Assembly: GCF_020687205.1 (NCBI RefSeq)
Contig: NZ_JAJEQE010000018.1
Span: 1-50,996, forward strand
Length of the DNA stretch: 50,996 nucleotides
Direction: 5' to 3'
Source: Hominisplanchenecus faecis
GTDB taxonomy: Bacteria > Bacillota > Clostridia > Lachnospirales > Lachnospiraceae
Position numbers and translations under genes: made by a program. Positions 8,130 to 17,060 of the stretch are shown in pieces. How positions within the stretch are numbered: the stretch's first letter is position 1; every line of letters starts with the position of its first letter. Under the pieces are notes generated by a model, which worked only from the letters and a program-made list of their open reading frames with translations, did no database searches and was not told the origin of the DNA.

Positions 8130-11100
8130 ATGAAGCGATGGAAAAAGAATTTGCTGGTATTGGCTCTGCTGAGTTTTGCGGTAATTTTTGCTAACGTTAC
8201 ACCAAAGTATCATACCGTTTCAGCAGCGTCCAAAACCACGCTCAATTACAAAAAGAAAACACTGAGCAAAGGCCAGACCTTAAAGCTTAAGGTAAAAGGC
8301 ACAAAGAAAAAAGTGAAATGGAGCAGCTCGAAAAAGAAAGTTGCATCCGTTACTTCAAAAGGAAAGGTTACAGCAAAGAAAAAAGGAAATGCTGTGATCA
8401 CTGCAAAAGTTGGCAGCAAAAAATATCGCTGCAAGATTAAAGTAGTTCTGCCAAAGAAGCCGGCAGTCGATAATAATAAAACACCGGAAACACCGGCAAC
8501 ATCAATTACACCGGAAACACCGGCAACGCCAAGTACACCGGAAACGGAAACAGAAGCTCCGAAAACAGTTCTGGTAAAGGAAGCTCAGACAAAAGTTCTT
8601 GATCTTGGATATGCACAGTATCTGGTGGTAGCTTTTGAAGAAGGTTACGATGTGGAAAACTGCAGCGTTGCGGTAGATGGTGTGGATATCACAGGGGCTA
8701 TGACCAAAGTTACCGATGACGGAAGCATTGTGAAATGGGAGCTGACAGGTTTAAATCCTGCAAAACTGGTTGTTACCAAAAAAGATGACCAGAAAACACA
8801 GGATGTTGTGCTCAGTGACAATGAAAATCCGAACAAACCGGTTGTAAAAGCACAGGAACCGATGTATTTCCTGACACATGCAGCCATCCCGACCTGGGAT
8901 TATCATCTGACCAACTACGATGAAGAAGGAAATGCAAGGGTTACTCCGAAAAAGACAACCTTTGACCTGAAGGAAACTGCAAAAGAAGATGTGAAATATT
9001 ATGCACCGGATGCAGAATTGAGCAAAAACGAAGATGCTGACAATCTGTACGGTGTGAGCGGAAACGTAGAAATCCTGTTCAACTACACAACACAGGAAGA
9101 AAAAGACTGGTTTGATACGATCGCAGACGAAGGTGCACTGGCACTGCTGTCAAACGATGAGAGCCTGAGCACGCTGAACGACCAGCTCGCTTATGCAAAA
9201 GATACCACCGAACATGGTGGGAATGTAGTCGGAAGGATTACCATTCCGCTGGGACAGAGCAATTTCTATTCCAATGGACGTTACAAAGTACGCATCCGTT
9301 CCAATGGAAACAGAACCCTGATCGCATCCATCCATGTGGTAAATGCACAGACTCCGTCCATGAAGATTTCTGAGACAGGTGCGATCAAATCCGGACAGAA
9401 TGTTCATTTCCAGGTAGAAAACATGGTATACGGCATCACCGTTCCGGTTGAGATGGTAACACTGAAAACTCCGTCAGGAGAAGTAAAAACACTGGAAAAA
9501 ATCACAGACTGGTATCTGATCGGAAATACCTTTGTACTGTATAACGATGTAAATGCAGAAGGTGGAAGAAACAACATCGAACAGCCGGGTGTGTATACAC
9601 TGACGGTATACTCAAATGGCTTTAAGACCATGAGAAAATCTTTCACTGTTGCAGGCAAAACAACAAAAGCTGCAAAAACAGCAAAGACTTATGATGTTGT
9701 GACAAGAGCGACTTCAGGCGGAAACTCCGGAAGCAGCAGCGACGGTGAAAGCGGAAACTCTGTTATGCCGGCAAATCTGGCATTTTCTGAGGATCTGATC
9801 TCCAATGCAAAGATCCTGACGGCACTGGATGTGAAGAATGCTTCGGCAGAAGCAGTTGCAGAGCGCTGGGATAATCAGATCACAGCATGCGATGCCGTTT
9901 ATGGCGAAGACGGAGTTGTATTCTACGATTATACAAGCTACTATGATGCTGTTCAGGAAGCAAAATTAAAAGGACAGTATCTCTCTTTTGAAGATTATGT
10001 TGCAGATGAAAATGCAGTTACTACAGAAAACCGTCCATACGCAGTTAAGGTGGTTCTGGAAGATGGTCTGCTTGGAGAAACACAGTACAACGGATCTTAC
10101 AAAGGAAAAGAAGCACCGGTCCTGACACTGGATGCGGATGCAGAATTTGTTGCAGAAGGCAAAGATCTTGTACTGACAGGCCAGGATGCAAGAACAGCAG
10201 AATACTTTGAGAAAATTACCGGAATTTATGTGAATCAGAGCCGGAAAGAACTGACAGAAGATCAGTACAGCGTAGAGGACGGCAAACTGGTGATCAAAGA
10301 TTCTGTTCTGACACTGGGAACAAATACCGTAGAGATCAAAGCAGAAGGATTCAAAAACAATACACTTTCGGTTGAGTATAAAAAAGTTCTGGAAGAGAAT
10401 TTAAGTCTTGTTTCTGACAAAGAACAGTACAACAGAGGCGAGAATGTGGTTCTGACCGTAAATGGTTCCGAAGGCGATTTCCTGAAGAACTTAAATGCAG
10501 TCAAAGTAGATGGAAAAAACATTTATGCAAAAGGTGTTGCAGGATCTGATTATTACTATGAAGCAGCAGAAGATCTGAAATCCATCACCATTTACGATAA
10601 CGGAAACCTGTTCAACCAGAACAAAGCATATACCCTGACTCTGGAAGCAGAATATTATGAAGCTCTGGAAACAGAGATCACCGTACAGGGTGAAGAAAAA
10701 GATGTTCCGGTATCAGAGCCTATGATCAGCAAAGACGAAGACGGACAGACTTATCTGGTATCCTTTGGAACACCGACAAACTTTGTAGGCTGGAAAAATA
10801 AAGTAACCTCGATCACTGTAAATGGAACAGCCTATACAGAAGCAGGCTGGTTTGGCATGTCAGAGAATCAGTTTAAATGGGAAACAGACGGATACGGAAA
10901 TCAGGTCCTGAAACTGAAAGTGGACAGCGAATTTGATGAAAATGCCGACAATACCTTTACGATCAAAGCAGAAGGCTATAAAGATCTGGCACTGCCGCTG
11001 GTTGTAAATGTGATCAAAAAACTTACACCGCCACAGGCGGTTTCCTGCCAGAAAACTATCTTCTCAGATTACTATATCGTTTCCTTTGGTTATGGTTCTG

Positions 11101-11321
11101 AAATCGAACAGTGGCAGAATCAGATCACAGGCATAAAAGTAAACGGAACAGAGTATAGCCTGGTAACTTCTTCCTTCAGCGTAGGTGATACGACAACCTA
11201 CTGTCTGCTGAAAAACGATGGTCAGATTTATGTTGGAACAAATGCAGTTGCAGATGGAGAAAATACCATTGAGATTTCCGCAGAAGGATATGAAGACTGT
11301 ACCGTCACCTTTACTAAATAA
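8130..11321 (+). CDS. Secreted protein with Ig-like domain and Shr-HID (DUF1533)-type repeats
   Basis: 1063 residues from ATG 8130, preceded by GGAGG at 8115. An upstream in-frame start at 8064 would put 22 residues before the signal peptide and has no ribosome site. The signal peptide runs to about residue 33 (cleavage VSA/A). Next comes a Lys-rich bacterial Ig-like group 2 (BIG2) domain, a Thr/Pro/Glu linker, and a long extracellular region. The last ~450 residues hold at least three related units with the pattern W..(K/Q)I.GI.VNG...Y and a closing N.(I/F).I.AEGY/F, the signature of the DUF1533 / Shr 'haemoglobin-interacting' domain family. No LPXTG anchor or membrane tail is seen, so it is secreted or non-covalently wall-bound. 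Haem or haemoglobin binding is a family inference only. Confidence 0.75.
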   Translation: MKRWKKNLLVLALLSFAVIFANVTPKYHTVSAASKTTLNYKKKTLSKGQTLKLKVKGTKKKVKWSSSKKKVASVTSKGKVTAKKKGNAVITAKVGSKKYRCKIKVVLPKKPAVDNNKTPETPATSITPETPATPSTPETETEAPKTVLVKEAQTKVLDLGYAQYLVVAFEEGYDVENCSVAVDGVDITGAMTKVTDDGSIVKWELTGLNPAKLVVTKKDDQKTQDVVLSDNENPNKPVVKAQEPMYFLTHAAIPTWDYHLTNYDEEGNARVTPKKTTFDLKETAKEDVKYYAPDAELSKNEDADNLYGVSGNVEILFNYTTQEEKDWFDTIADEGALALLSNDESLSTLNDQLAYAKDTTEHGGNVVGRITIPLGQSNFYSNGRYKVRIRSNGNRTLIASIHVVNAQTPSMKISETGAIKSGQNVHFQVENMVYGITVPVEMVTLKTPSGEVKTLEKITDWYLIGNTFVLYNDVNAEGGRNNIEQPGVYTLTVYSNGFKTMRKSFTVAGKTTKAAKTAKTYDVVTRATSGGNSGSSSDGESGNSVMPANLAFSEDLISNAKILTALDVKNASAEAVAERWDNQITACDAVYGEDGVVFYDYTSYYDAVQEAKLKGQYLSFEDYVADENAVTTENRPYAVKVVLEDGLLGETQYNGSYKGKEAPVLTLDADAEFVAEGKDLVLTGQDARTAEYFEKITGIYVNQSRKELTEDQYSVEDGKLVIKDSVLTLGTNTVEIKAEGFKNNTLSVEYKKVLEENLSLVSDKEQYNRGENVVLTVNGSEGDFLKNLNAVKVDGKNIYAKGVAGSDYYYEAAEDLKSITIYDNGNLFNQNKAYTLTLEAEYYEALETEITVQGEEKDVPVSEPMISKDEDGQTYLVSFGTPTNFVGWKNKVTSITVNGTAYTEAGWFGMSENQFKWETDGYGNQVLKLKVDSEFDENADNTFTIKAEGYKDLALPLVVNVIKKLTPPQAVSCQKTIFSDYYIVSFGYGSEIEQWQNQITGIKVNGTEYSLVTSSFSVGDTTTYCLLKNDGQIYVGTNAVADGENTIEISAEGYEDCTVTFTK

Positions 11322-11406
11322 GAAGTTGTCGGTGACTTCCTGGCAGGTGTAAGAAATTGAAATACTGAGCATTTTATCAGGAGGCTGTCAGCGAAAAAAC
11401 AGCAGA

Positions 11407-11430
11407 GCATGTGCAAATGAACGAATTCCC
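11407..11430 (+). repeat. Short interspersed repeat, copy 2
   Basis: GCATGTGCAAATGAACGAATTCCC; see the copy at 6579-6603. Here the 3' end of the repeat is the 5' arm of a strong hairpin. Confidence 0.55.
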
Positions 11431-11460
11431 AAATTGTCACTGGACAGTTTGGGAATTTTG
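11424..11460 (+). terminator. Hairpin terminator after the Ig/HID protein gene
   Basis: The 15-bp arms AATTCCCAAATTGTC (11424-11438) and GACAGTTTGGGAATT (11443-11457) pair with a single G-U around a 4-base loop and run into TTTG. It lies about 100 bases after the stop codon. Confidence 0.7.
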
Positions 11461-11488
11461 TGGTTAAAAAAATCCTTCCTGATATAAT
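11458..11488 (+). promoter_or_regulatory. Possible promoter for the InlB/Fn3-type secreted protein
   Basis: A perfect TATAAT (11483-11488) lies 65 bases before the start codon. The best -35 candidates (TTGTGG, 19-base spacer; TGGTTA, 16-base spacer) are weak. It overlaps the end of the upstream terminator hairpin. Confidence 0.4.
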
Positions 11489-11553
11489 AAAAGCAACTCA
11501 GAAAATGGGAAGAAAAATCAGGAAAACAGAAAATATGTCAGGAGGGATTTGTT

Positions 11554-13161
11554 ATGAAAAAACAAAAAGGCGGTTTTCAAAAAATAATCGGTGTTTCAAT
11601 GGTATGCTGTATGTTGACCAATCTGGCAGTGCCGGTTTCTTTTGCGGAAGAAACAAAAAAAGAACCAACGTATGTGCGGATGGATCATCCACTGAAGGAA
11701 GAAAATAACTGGGATATTTCAGATGAGCTGATCATGCCGGGCGAAGCATTTTACACCGTTCCGAAATTTGAAGTAACGTATGACCATGGTTATTACGGAC
11801 AGACAGTCACGAACCTGTGCCTGAAACATGTTTCCCTGATACTTGGGGAAGAACCAAGATTTTATGACGGTAAACTGGTACGGAGCAAAGTGGATCTTGC
11901 CGGACTGACGGCGGATCGGACAAACACGTATAATGTCTGGACAACACAGACGGAGCTCTGGAAGAAGAGTCTGGAAAGTGCAGAGATGGGTGAAGATACA
12001 CAGAAGCAGCTTAAAGCGTTTCAGGAAGGCGAGAGCACAGAGAATGCGGGTTACACAAACAATACAAACACCCCAATTGTTTTGGAACAAGTGCGTACAG
12101 GAGCTACCGAACATGAAGGAACCATTTATGGTGGTGAATATAGCAGTACACCGATGATTGTCGGGTATACCACGCATAATTCAAACTGTACGATCCAATT
12201 CTATGAACCGTATTATACTATATCCTACAAAGAACTTTCAGAAGAAGAACAGGAAGGCATGCCGGATCGTTATTATGTGCAGAGGGAAAAACAGGAACTG
12301 ATTTTAAAAACACCGGTTCGTGCAGGGTGTCATCTGACTGGCTGGAGCGGTATGGCTTTTGTGGATGAAAAAGTGGAAGAGGGAAGAACCATATTTTCCT
12401 TTGACTGGGAACACAATATGATTCATGCAAATTTAGGTGATCAGACAGTGACACCGAGATATGACAGCGGAAAAACAATTACATTTAACGCAAATGGCGG
12501 AAGTATTGAGGGAAAAGAGTCTGTCATTTATGAATTGCATATGGACAGTGAAAACTTTTTTGATATTGCAGATCACATTCCGCAGCAGGAGGGGTATCAG
12601 TTTGTCGGATGGTGTCTGAAACCGGATGACTTAAATGGCAGTCTGGTCAAAAATACGGAAAACTATGACTGGGTTCCAAAGTACCGGGATGATATCCAGG
12701 TTTATGCAAAATGGAAAGAAAAACCGAAGGAAACAGAAACGGAAAAAGAAACAAAAACAGAAGAGGAAACAAAAACAGAAGAGGAAACAAAAACAGAAGA
12801 GGAAACAGAGAACAGAGAACAGATACCGGATGTAAATTCGAAGGATGGTCAGAAACTTTCCGGTATTTCCATCAAAAAACTGACAGCCGGAAAGAAAAAA
12901 TTTACAGTAAAATGGAAAAAAGCAAAGAAATCGGAGTCTGTTTCCGGTTATCAGATCCAGTATTCAACGGATAAAAAGTTTAAAAAGAATGTCAGAACAA
13001 AGAAGTGTGGAAAGAAAAAGAATTCGCTTACGGTGTCAAAACTGAAAGCAAAAAAGAAGTACTATGTGAGAATGCGGAAATTTTGGAATGTAAAAAAGGA
13101 TGGAAAGAAAAGCAGGATTTACGGTTCCTTTAGCAAAGTAAAAAAAGTAAAAGTCAGGTAG
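11554..13161 (+). CDS. Secreted protein with InlB B-repeat domain and C-terminal Fn3-like domain
   Basis: 535 residues; ribosome site CAGGAGGG precedes ATG 11554. The signal peptide ends about residue 31 (SFA/EE). The region 310-390 has the Listeria-Bacteroides (InlB B) repeat pattern: TITFNANGG, then GYQFVGWC, then YAKW. A low-complexity Glu/Thr/Lys linker (about 391-425) follows, encoded by a short tandem DNA repeat. The final ~100 residues form a very basic fibronectin type III-like domain (SGISIKKL..KKKFTVKWKKAK...GYQIQYSTDKKF) common at the end of Lachnospiraceae secreted proteins. No sortase signal is seen. The N-terminal 300 residues are not recognised. Probably a surface or matrix-binding protein. 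It is separated from the previous gene by a terminator and its own promoter. Confidence 0.75.
   Translation: MKKQKGGFQKIIGVSMVCCMLTNLAVPVSFAEETKKEPTYVRMDHPLKEENNWDISDELIMPGEAFYTVPKFEVTYDHGYYGQTVTNLCLKHVSLILGEEPRFYDGKLVRSKVDLAGLTADRTNTYNVWTTQTELWKKSLESAEMGEDTQKQLKAFQEGESTENAGYTNNTNTPIVLEQVRTGATEHEGTIYGGEYSSTPMIVGYTTHNSNCTIQFYEPYYTISYKELSEEEQEGMPDRYYVQREKQELILKTPVRAGCHLTGWSGMAFVDEKVEEGRTIFSFDWEHNMIHANLGDQTVTPRYDSGKTITFNANGGSIEGKESVIYELHMDSENFFDIADHIPQQEGYQFVGWCLKPDDLNGSLVKNTENYDWVPKYRDDIQVYAKWKEKPKETETEKETKTEEETKTEEETKTEEETENREQIPDVNSKDGQKLSGISIKKLTAGKKKFTVKWKKAKKSESVSGYQIQYSTDKKFKKNVRTKKCGKKKNSLTVSKLKAKKKYYVRMRKFWNVKKDGKKSRIYGSFSKVKKVKVR
12749..12806 (+). repeat. 18-bp tandem repeat, about three units
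   Basis: The unit GAAACAAAAACAGAAGAG is repeated three times and breaks down in a fourth. It codes for ETKTEE in the linker of the secreted protein. Such in-frame repeats vary in copy number by slippage without breaking the frame. Confidence 0.9.
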
Positions 13162-13164
13162 AAC

Positions 13165-13205
13165 AAAAATTCCCGCCATCCGGTCAGGATGGGCGGGAAT
13201 TTTTA
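13165..13205. terminator. Strong bidirectional-type terminator
   Basis: Arms AAAAATTCCCGCC and GGGCGGGAATTTTT, extended by ATCC/GGAT with one unpaired base, enclose a 5-base loop. The A-run before and T-run after would let it work in either direction. It closes the secreted-protein gene just before the selenium/molybdenum operon promoter. Confidence 0.9.
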
Positions 13206-13231
13206 TATCTGAAAAAAACTGAAATTAGGAA

Positions 13232-13260
13232 TTGACCGCAGAAATATATCTTTGTAAAAT
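13232..13260 (+). promoter_or_regulatory. Sigma-A type promoter of the molybdenum hydroxylase operon
   Basis: TTGACC (13232-13237), a 17-base spacer, TAAAAT (13255-13260). It lies 49 bases before the permease start codon and directly after a terminator. It is the only strong promoter found before the end of the 19-gene set, though weaker internal starts are possible in the 100-130 base gaps at 16403, 21190 and 27010. Confidence 0.75.
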
Positions 13261-13309
13261 AAGAAAGAAACATGGAATATATGTAAAAATTAAGGAGGCT
13301 GTTTATTTT

Positions 13310-14776
13310 ATGAAAGCGACAAATGAGAAAAAGGCAGAAGGTTATTCTTCTCCGTACAATTTTGAGGGAAGAATTCCTCTTTCTCAGGCGATCCCGCTGG
13401 GGCTTCAGCATGTCATGGCAATGTTTATCGGAAACCTGACACCGCTGATCATCGTGATGGGAGTCTGTGGACTGACCGCAGATGCAGGATTTGGCGAACT
13501 TCGTACGGCATTGCTTCAGAATGCAATGATCATCGCCGGAGTTGTTACACTGGTTCAGATGTTTTCCATCGGTCCGGTCGGAGGAAAAGTGCCGATCGTT
13601 ATGGGAACGTCATCCGGATTTCTCGGAGTTCTGAACAATACCGTGGCAGCATGCGGCGGCGGTATTCTTGCTTATGGTGCGATTATGGGAGCCTGTATTG
13701 TCGGCGGTATTTTCGAGAGTGTTCTCGGAGCATTTTTGAAACCGCTTCGTAAATTTTTCCCGCCGATCGTTACCGGATCGGTTGTTATTGCAATCGGATT
13801 ATCACTGCTTGGTGTTGGTATCAACTATTTCTGCGGAGGAAGCGGCAAAGCGGACTATGGTTCACTTCCGAATCTGTTTCTGGGATTTGTAGTACTGGTT
13901 GTGATCGTACTGCTGAAACATTTCGCACCGCAGAAAAGTATCCTTTCTTCGTCTGCGATCCTGTTTGGTATTCTGGCAGGATATGTTGTGGCGATCATTA
14001 TGACACTTACGCTTCCGCACACCGGTATCGATGCAGATGGTGTTCAGTATACTTACTCCTGGGTTGTTGATTTTGCCCAGGTAAAAAATGCAGCGTGGAT
14101 CGCTGTGCCGAGTTTTATTGGTTTTGGTGCTTTATCTGATGTAAAGATCACATTCCAGGCAAGTGCGATCATCCCGATCGGCATTATGTTTATCGTAACG
14201 GCGATTGAGACAGTCGGTGATATTTCGGCCTGTATTGAGGGCGGTATGGATCGTGAAGCAACCGATTCCGAGCTGTCCGGCGGTGTGATCTGTGACGGAC
14301 TCGGATCCGCTTTTGCAGCACTGTTCGGTGTACTGCCGAATACTTCATTCTCGCAGAATGTGGGACTGGTTTCTCTGACAAAAGTTGTCAACCGTTTTGC
14401 AATCTCCATGGGAGCGATTTTCCTGATCCTGTGTGGATTCTGCCCGAAGATCGGTGCACTGATGTCCATCATGCCGCAGTCGGTTCTCGGAGGGGCAGCC
14501 GTTATGATGTTCGCATCGATTCTGATTTCCGGTATCCAGCTGATCACAAAGCATCCGATCGGCAGCCGTGAGATTACGATCATTTCCGTAGCGATCGGTC
14601 TTGGATATGGTCTTGGAGCAACCACAGGGGCAACCGCTCATCTGCCGTATTATGTACAGCTGATCTTTGGCGGTTCCGGAATCGTACCATGTTCTCTGGC
14701 AGCGATCATTTTAAATATCGTTCTGCCGAAAGAATCCAAACCGGTTCGTGAAATGTGGGAACTGGAAGATAAATAA
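13310..14776 (+). CDS. Nucleobase:cation symporter-2 family purine (xanthine/uric acid) permease
   Basis: 488 residues from ATG 13310, chosen because AAGGAGG at 13292 precedes it; an upstream in-frame start lies inside the promoter. It is a polytopic membrane protein with the NAT/NCS2 features: a conserved His in the first helix (LGLQHVMAMF) and the signature SQNVGLVSLTKVVNRF in the position of Q-N-x-G-x4-T. The sequence is closer to the xanthine/uric acid branch than to uracil permeases. As the first gene of the operon it probably supplies the purine substrate oxidised by the molybdenum hydroxylase encoded at the far end. The next start codon follows its stop codon without a gap. Confidence 0.88.
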   Translation: MKATNEKKAEGYSSPYNFEGRIPLSQAIPLGLQHVMAMFIGNLTPLIIVMGVCGLTADAGFGELRTALLQNAMIIAGVVTLVQMFSIGPVGGKVPIVMGTSSGFLGVLNNTVAACGGGILAYGAIMGACIVGGIFESVLGAFLKPLRKFFPPIVTGSVVIAIGLSLLGVGINYFCGGSGKADYGSLPNLFLGFVVLVVIVLLKHFAPQKSILSSSAILFGILAGYVVAIIMTLTLPHTGIDADGVQYTYSWVVDFAQVKNAAWIAVPSFIGFGALSDVKITFQASAIIPIGIMFIVTAIETVGDISACIEGGMDREATDSELSGGVICDGLGSAFAALFGVLPNTSFSQNVGLVSLTKVVNRFAISMGAIFLILCGFCPKIGALMSIMPQSVLGGAAVMMFASILISGIQLITKHPIGSREITIISVAIGLGYGLGATTGATAHLPYYVQLIFGGSGIVPCSLAAIILNIVLPKESKPVREMWELEDK

Positions 14777-15514
14777 ATGAAAAAAATCATATCAGTCATA
14801 GGAGCGGGCGGAAAGACGACCCTGATCCATCGACTGGCAGAAGAATATCAAAGGAAAGGAAATGCTGTGCTGGTGACGACGACAACGCATATGTTCGCAG
14901 AGCCGGGCACAGACCTCTCCGGCGATGCTTTTTCTATACGGGAGAAATTACAGAGAGATCACTATTGTATGGCGGGCATACAATGCTCCGAAAATCCGCA
15001 GAAAATGCAGGCACTTCCGGAGCATACATTAAGAGAATTGCTGCATTATGCGGATATTGCTCTGATAGAAGCGGACGGAGCGAAACACCATTCTCTGAAA
15101 TATCCTTCCGGGGCAGAACCGGTGATTTTTTCGGGAACGACGGATCTTTATCTCGTGCTTGGAATGTGGGATATTGGGAAACCCTGTAAGAAGGTAATCT
15201 TTCGCTTTGATGAGATGCAGAAAGAAGAGCTTATCCGGGATGATATGGAGCTGCCAAAAAGAAAGATTCTGCCGGAAGAAGCAGTGACAGAAGAGCATAT
15301 CCGCAGAATCTTAAGGGCGTATCGGTACAGGCTGAAAGAAATCGGGTATAATGAGAAAATAACTTGTCTGTTTTCAAAGCAAGATGGGGAAAACATTCGA
15401 TTCTGTCAGGCAGATACCGATATAGCCTCCGGCGGATTGCAGAGGTGCACAGAAGAATATGTCATGCGATGCATGACGTGCACCTCGCAGCAAGAATGCC
15501 AAAGGCATTCTTGA
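14777..15514 (+). CDS. yqeC: Selenium-dependent hydroxylase accessory protein YqeC
   Basis: 245 residues. The N-terminal P-loop-like segment VIGAGGKTTLIHRL and TTTTHM, followed by the ALIEADGAKH block, match the YqeC family that co-occurs with selD-linked molybdenum hydroxylases; its exact reaction is not settled. Residues from about 217 onward (the Cys-rich tail including CMTC and QQECQRHS) are encoded by the hairpin repeat 15425-15513, and the stop codon lies in the last hairpin arm. The repeat has therefore probably replaced or extended the original C-terminus. Confidence 0.85.
   Translation: MKKIISVIGAGGKTTLIHRLAEEYQRKGNAVLVTTTTHMFAEPGTDLSGDAFSIREKLQRDHYCMAGIQCSENPQKMQALPEHTLRELLHYADIALIEADGAKHHSLKYPSGAEPVIFSGTTDLYLVLGMWDIGKPCKKVIFRFDEMQKEELIRDDMELPKRKILPEEAVTEEHIRRILRAYRYRLKEIGYNEKITCLFSKQDGENIRFCQADTDIASGGLQRCTEEYVMRCMTCTSQQECQRHS
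15425..15513. repeat. Multi-hairpin interspersed repeat, fullest copy
   Basis: It starts GCCTCCGGCGGATTGCA. Then a nested inverted repeat: GAGGTGCAC (15442-15450) pairs with GTGCACCTC (15478-15486), and inside it GTCATGC (15461-15467) pairs with GCATGAC (15471-15477) around GAT, leaving a one-sided 10-base bulge. A second hairpin follows: CAAGAATGCC (15491-15500) / GGCATTCTTG (15504-15513). The 5' module recurs at 27061-27100 and the 3' module at 5071-5102. The layout resembles REP/BIME-type elements. It overlaps the coding 3' end of yqeC. Confidence 0.85.
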
Positions 15515-15559
15515 AACCGGGTTTTTCGAAAGTTTGAGCGGAACAAATGGAGGATTAAA

Positions 15560-16402
15560 ATGAAACGTAATAGTTTGATCATCTGCCGCGGCGGAGGGGA
15601 TCTGGCGACAGGGATCGTACACCGTCTGCACCGGGCGGGATTTCGTGTGCTGGTGCTGGAAACGGATCATCCGGCGGCGATCCGCCGTCAGGTTTCGTTC
15701 TGTGAGGCGGTCTACGAAGGAAAAGCGACCGTGGAAGGCGTGACGGCACAGAGGATTGATTCTGTATCTGAAATGGAAGAAGTTTTTGCCAGAGGATGTG
15801 TACCGCTTTTCGTTGATTCCAAAGGAGCGTCGATCGCAGAGCTGCATCCGGATGTCGTGGTGGATGCGATCATTGCCAAGAAAAACCTTGGAACAACAAA
15901 AGAGATGGCTCCGCTTGTGATCGGAGTCGGGCCTGGATTTACGGCCGGGGTCGATGTGGATCTTGTGATCGAATCGATGCGTGGACATAATCTGGCAAGA
16001 ATTTTAGAAGAAGGATCGGCACTTCCGAATACCGGGATTCCGGGCAATATCGGTGGATTTACAAAAGAACGCGTGATCCATGCACCGACAGAAGGATTTA
16101 TCAAAAATATCCACCAGATCGGTGATGTAGTGGAAGCGGGCACAGAGATTGCCAGAATTTATGAAAACATGGATGAATCCGGAAATTTTAGCGGTGCATC
16201 GGTAGCAGTTCCGGCAACAATCACCGGCATTATCCGAGGTCTGATCCGAGAAGGCTATCATTTCCCGAAAGGATTTAAGATCGCAGATATTGATCCAAGA
16301 GAAGGTGAATTGAAAAACTGTTTTACGATTTCAGATAAAGCCAGAAGTATCGGCGGCAGCGTGCTGGAAGCGGTTTGTCATCATGTAAATACGTGCAGCT
16401 AA
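15560..16402 (+). CDS. yqeB: Selenium-dependent molybdenum hydroxylase system protein YqeB
   Basis: 280 residues, GGAGG site 5 bases upstream region of ATG 15560. Begins ICRGGGDLATGIVHRLHRAGFRVLVLE, a Rossmann-like glycine-rich start also seen in XdhC-type proteins, and carries the family block GVGPGFTAGVDVDLVIESMRGHNLARI. This EF2563/YqeB family is found only beside selD-type hydroxylase clusters and is thought to help insert or mature the selenium-modified molybdenum cofactor; the mechanism is unproven. Full length for the family. Confidence 0.87.
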   Translation: MKRNSLIICRGGGDLATGIVHRLHRAGFRVLVLETDHPAAIRRQVSFCEAVYEGKATVEGVTAQRIDSVSEMEEVFARGCVPLFVDSKGASIAELHPDVVVDAIIAKKNLGTTKEMAPLVIGVGPGFTAGVDVDLVIESMRGHNLARILEEGSALPNTGIPGNIGGFTKERVIHAPTEGFIKNIHQIGDVVEAGTEIARIYENMDESGNFSGASVAVPATITGIIRGLIREGYHFPKGFKIADIDPREGELKNCFTISDKARSIGGSVLEAVCHHVNTCS

Positions 16403-16503
16403 AATCGAGTCAGACACAGGTGAAACAATCTGACAGATGGTTTAAAATGAGGATAATGCGGATAAAATAGTCGAAACAGATTAACAGGACGGATAGAAAC
16501 AGT

Positions 16504-16992
16504 ATGAATGAAAAGAAACTGACACATTTCAATGAAAGCGGCGAGGCACATATGGTGGATGTCCATGAAAAGGCAGATACATACCGTGTGGCGAAAGCGG
16601 AGGGCACCATTTTTGTAAATGAGGATGCTTTTGCGGCAATTTCGCAGGGAACGGCAAAAAAGGGAGATGTACTTGGAATTGCCCGCATCGCCGGGATCAT
16701 GGGGGCAAAAAACAATGCATCCTTGATTCCGCTGTGTCATCCGATCGCAATGACAAAATGTGATGTGGATTTTGAATTAAACGAAGAAAAAAAGAGCATA
16801 AAAGCTGTCTGCACAACGGCCTGCTTCGGAAAGACCGGTGTGGAGATGGAAGCATTGAGCGGAGTGAGCATTGCACTGCTGACCATCTACGATATGTGCA
16901 AAGCACTGGATCGAGCCATGGAGATCACGGATATTCATCTGCTGGAAAAGGCTGGCGGAAAGAGCGGATATTATAAGAAATCATGCCGTTAA
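16504..16992 (+). CDS. moaC: Cyclic pyranopterin monophosphate synthase MoaC
   Basis: 162 residues, full length. Carries the MoaC landmarks [45 protein letters not shown] and a C-terminal [10 protein letters not shown] with the catalytic Lys region. MoaC converts the MoaA product (3',8-cyclo-7,8-dihydro-GTP) to cyclic pyranopterin monophosphate, the first stable intermediate of molybdenum cofactor synthesis. The ribosome site (GGACGG) is weak. A 101-base gap precedes it, where an internal promoter is possible. Confidence 0.96.
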   Translation: MNEKKLTHFNESGEAHMVDVHEKADTYRVAKAEGTIFVNEDAFAAISQGTAKKGDVLGIARIAGIMGAKNNASLIPLCHPIAMTKCDVDFELNEEKKSIKAVCTTACFGKTGVEMEALSGVSIALLTIYDMCKALDRAMEITDIHLLEKAGGKSGYYKKSCR

Positions 16993-17060
16993 ACGTTGAG
17001 ATTGGGAGCAAACGGACGAAAAGAGCGTGTCCAATATGCTAAAATAAGGGGGGAATCCAT

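Noticed and set aside
12749-12806. Tandem repeats considered as a CRISPR-like array
   Set aside because: The 18-base units are adjacent without spacers and encode an in-frame Glu/Thr/Lys linker.
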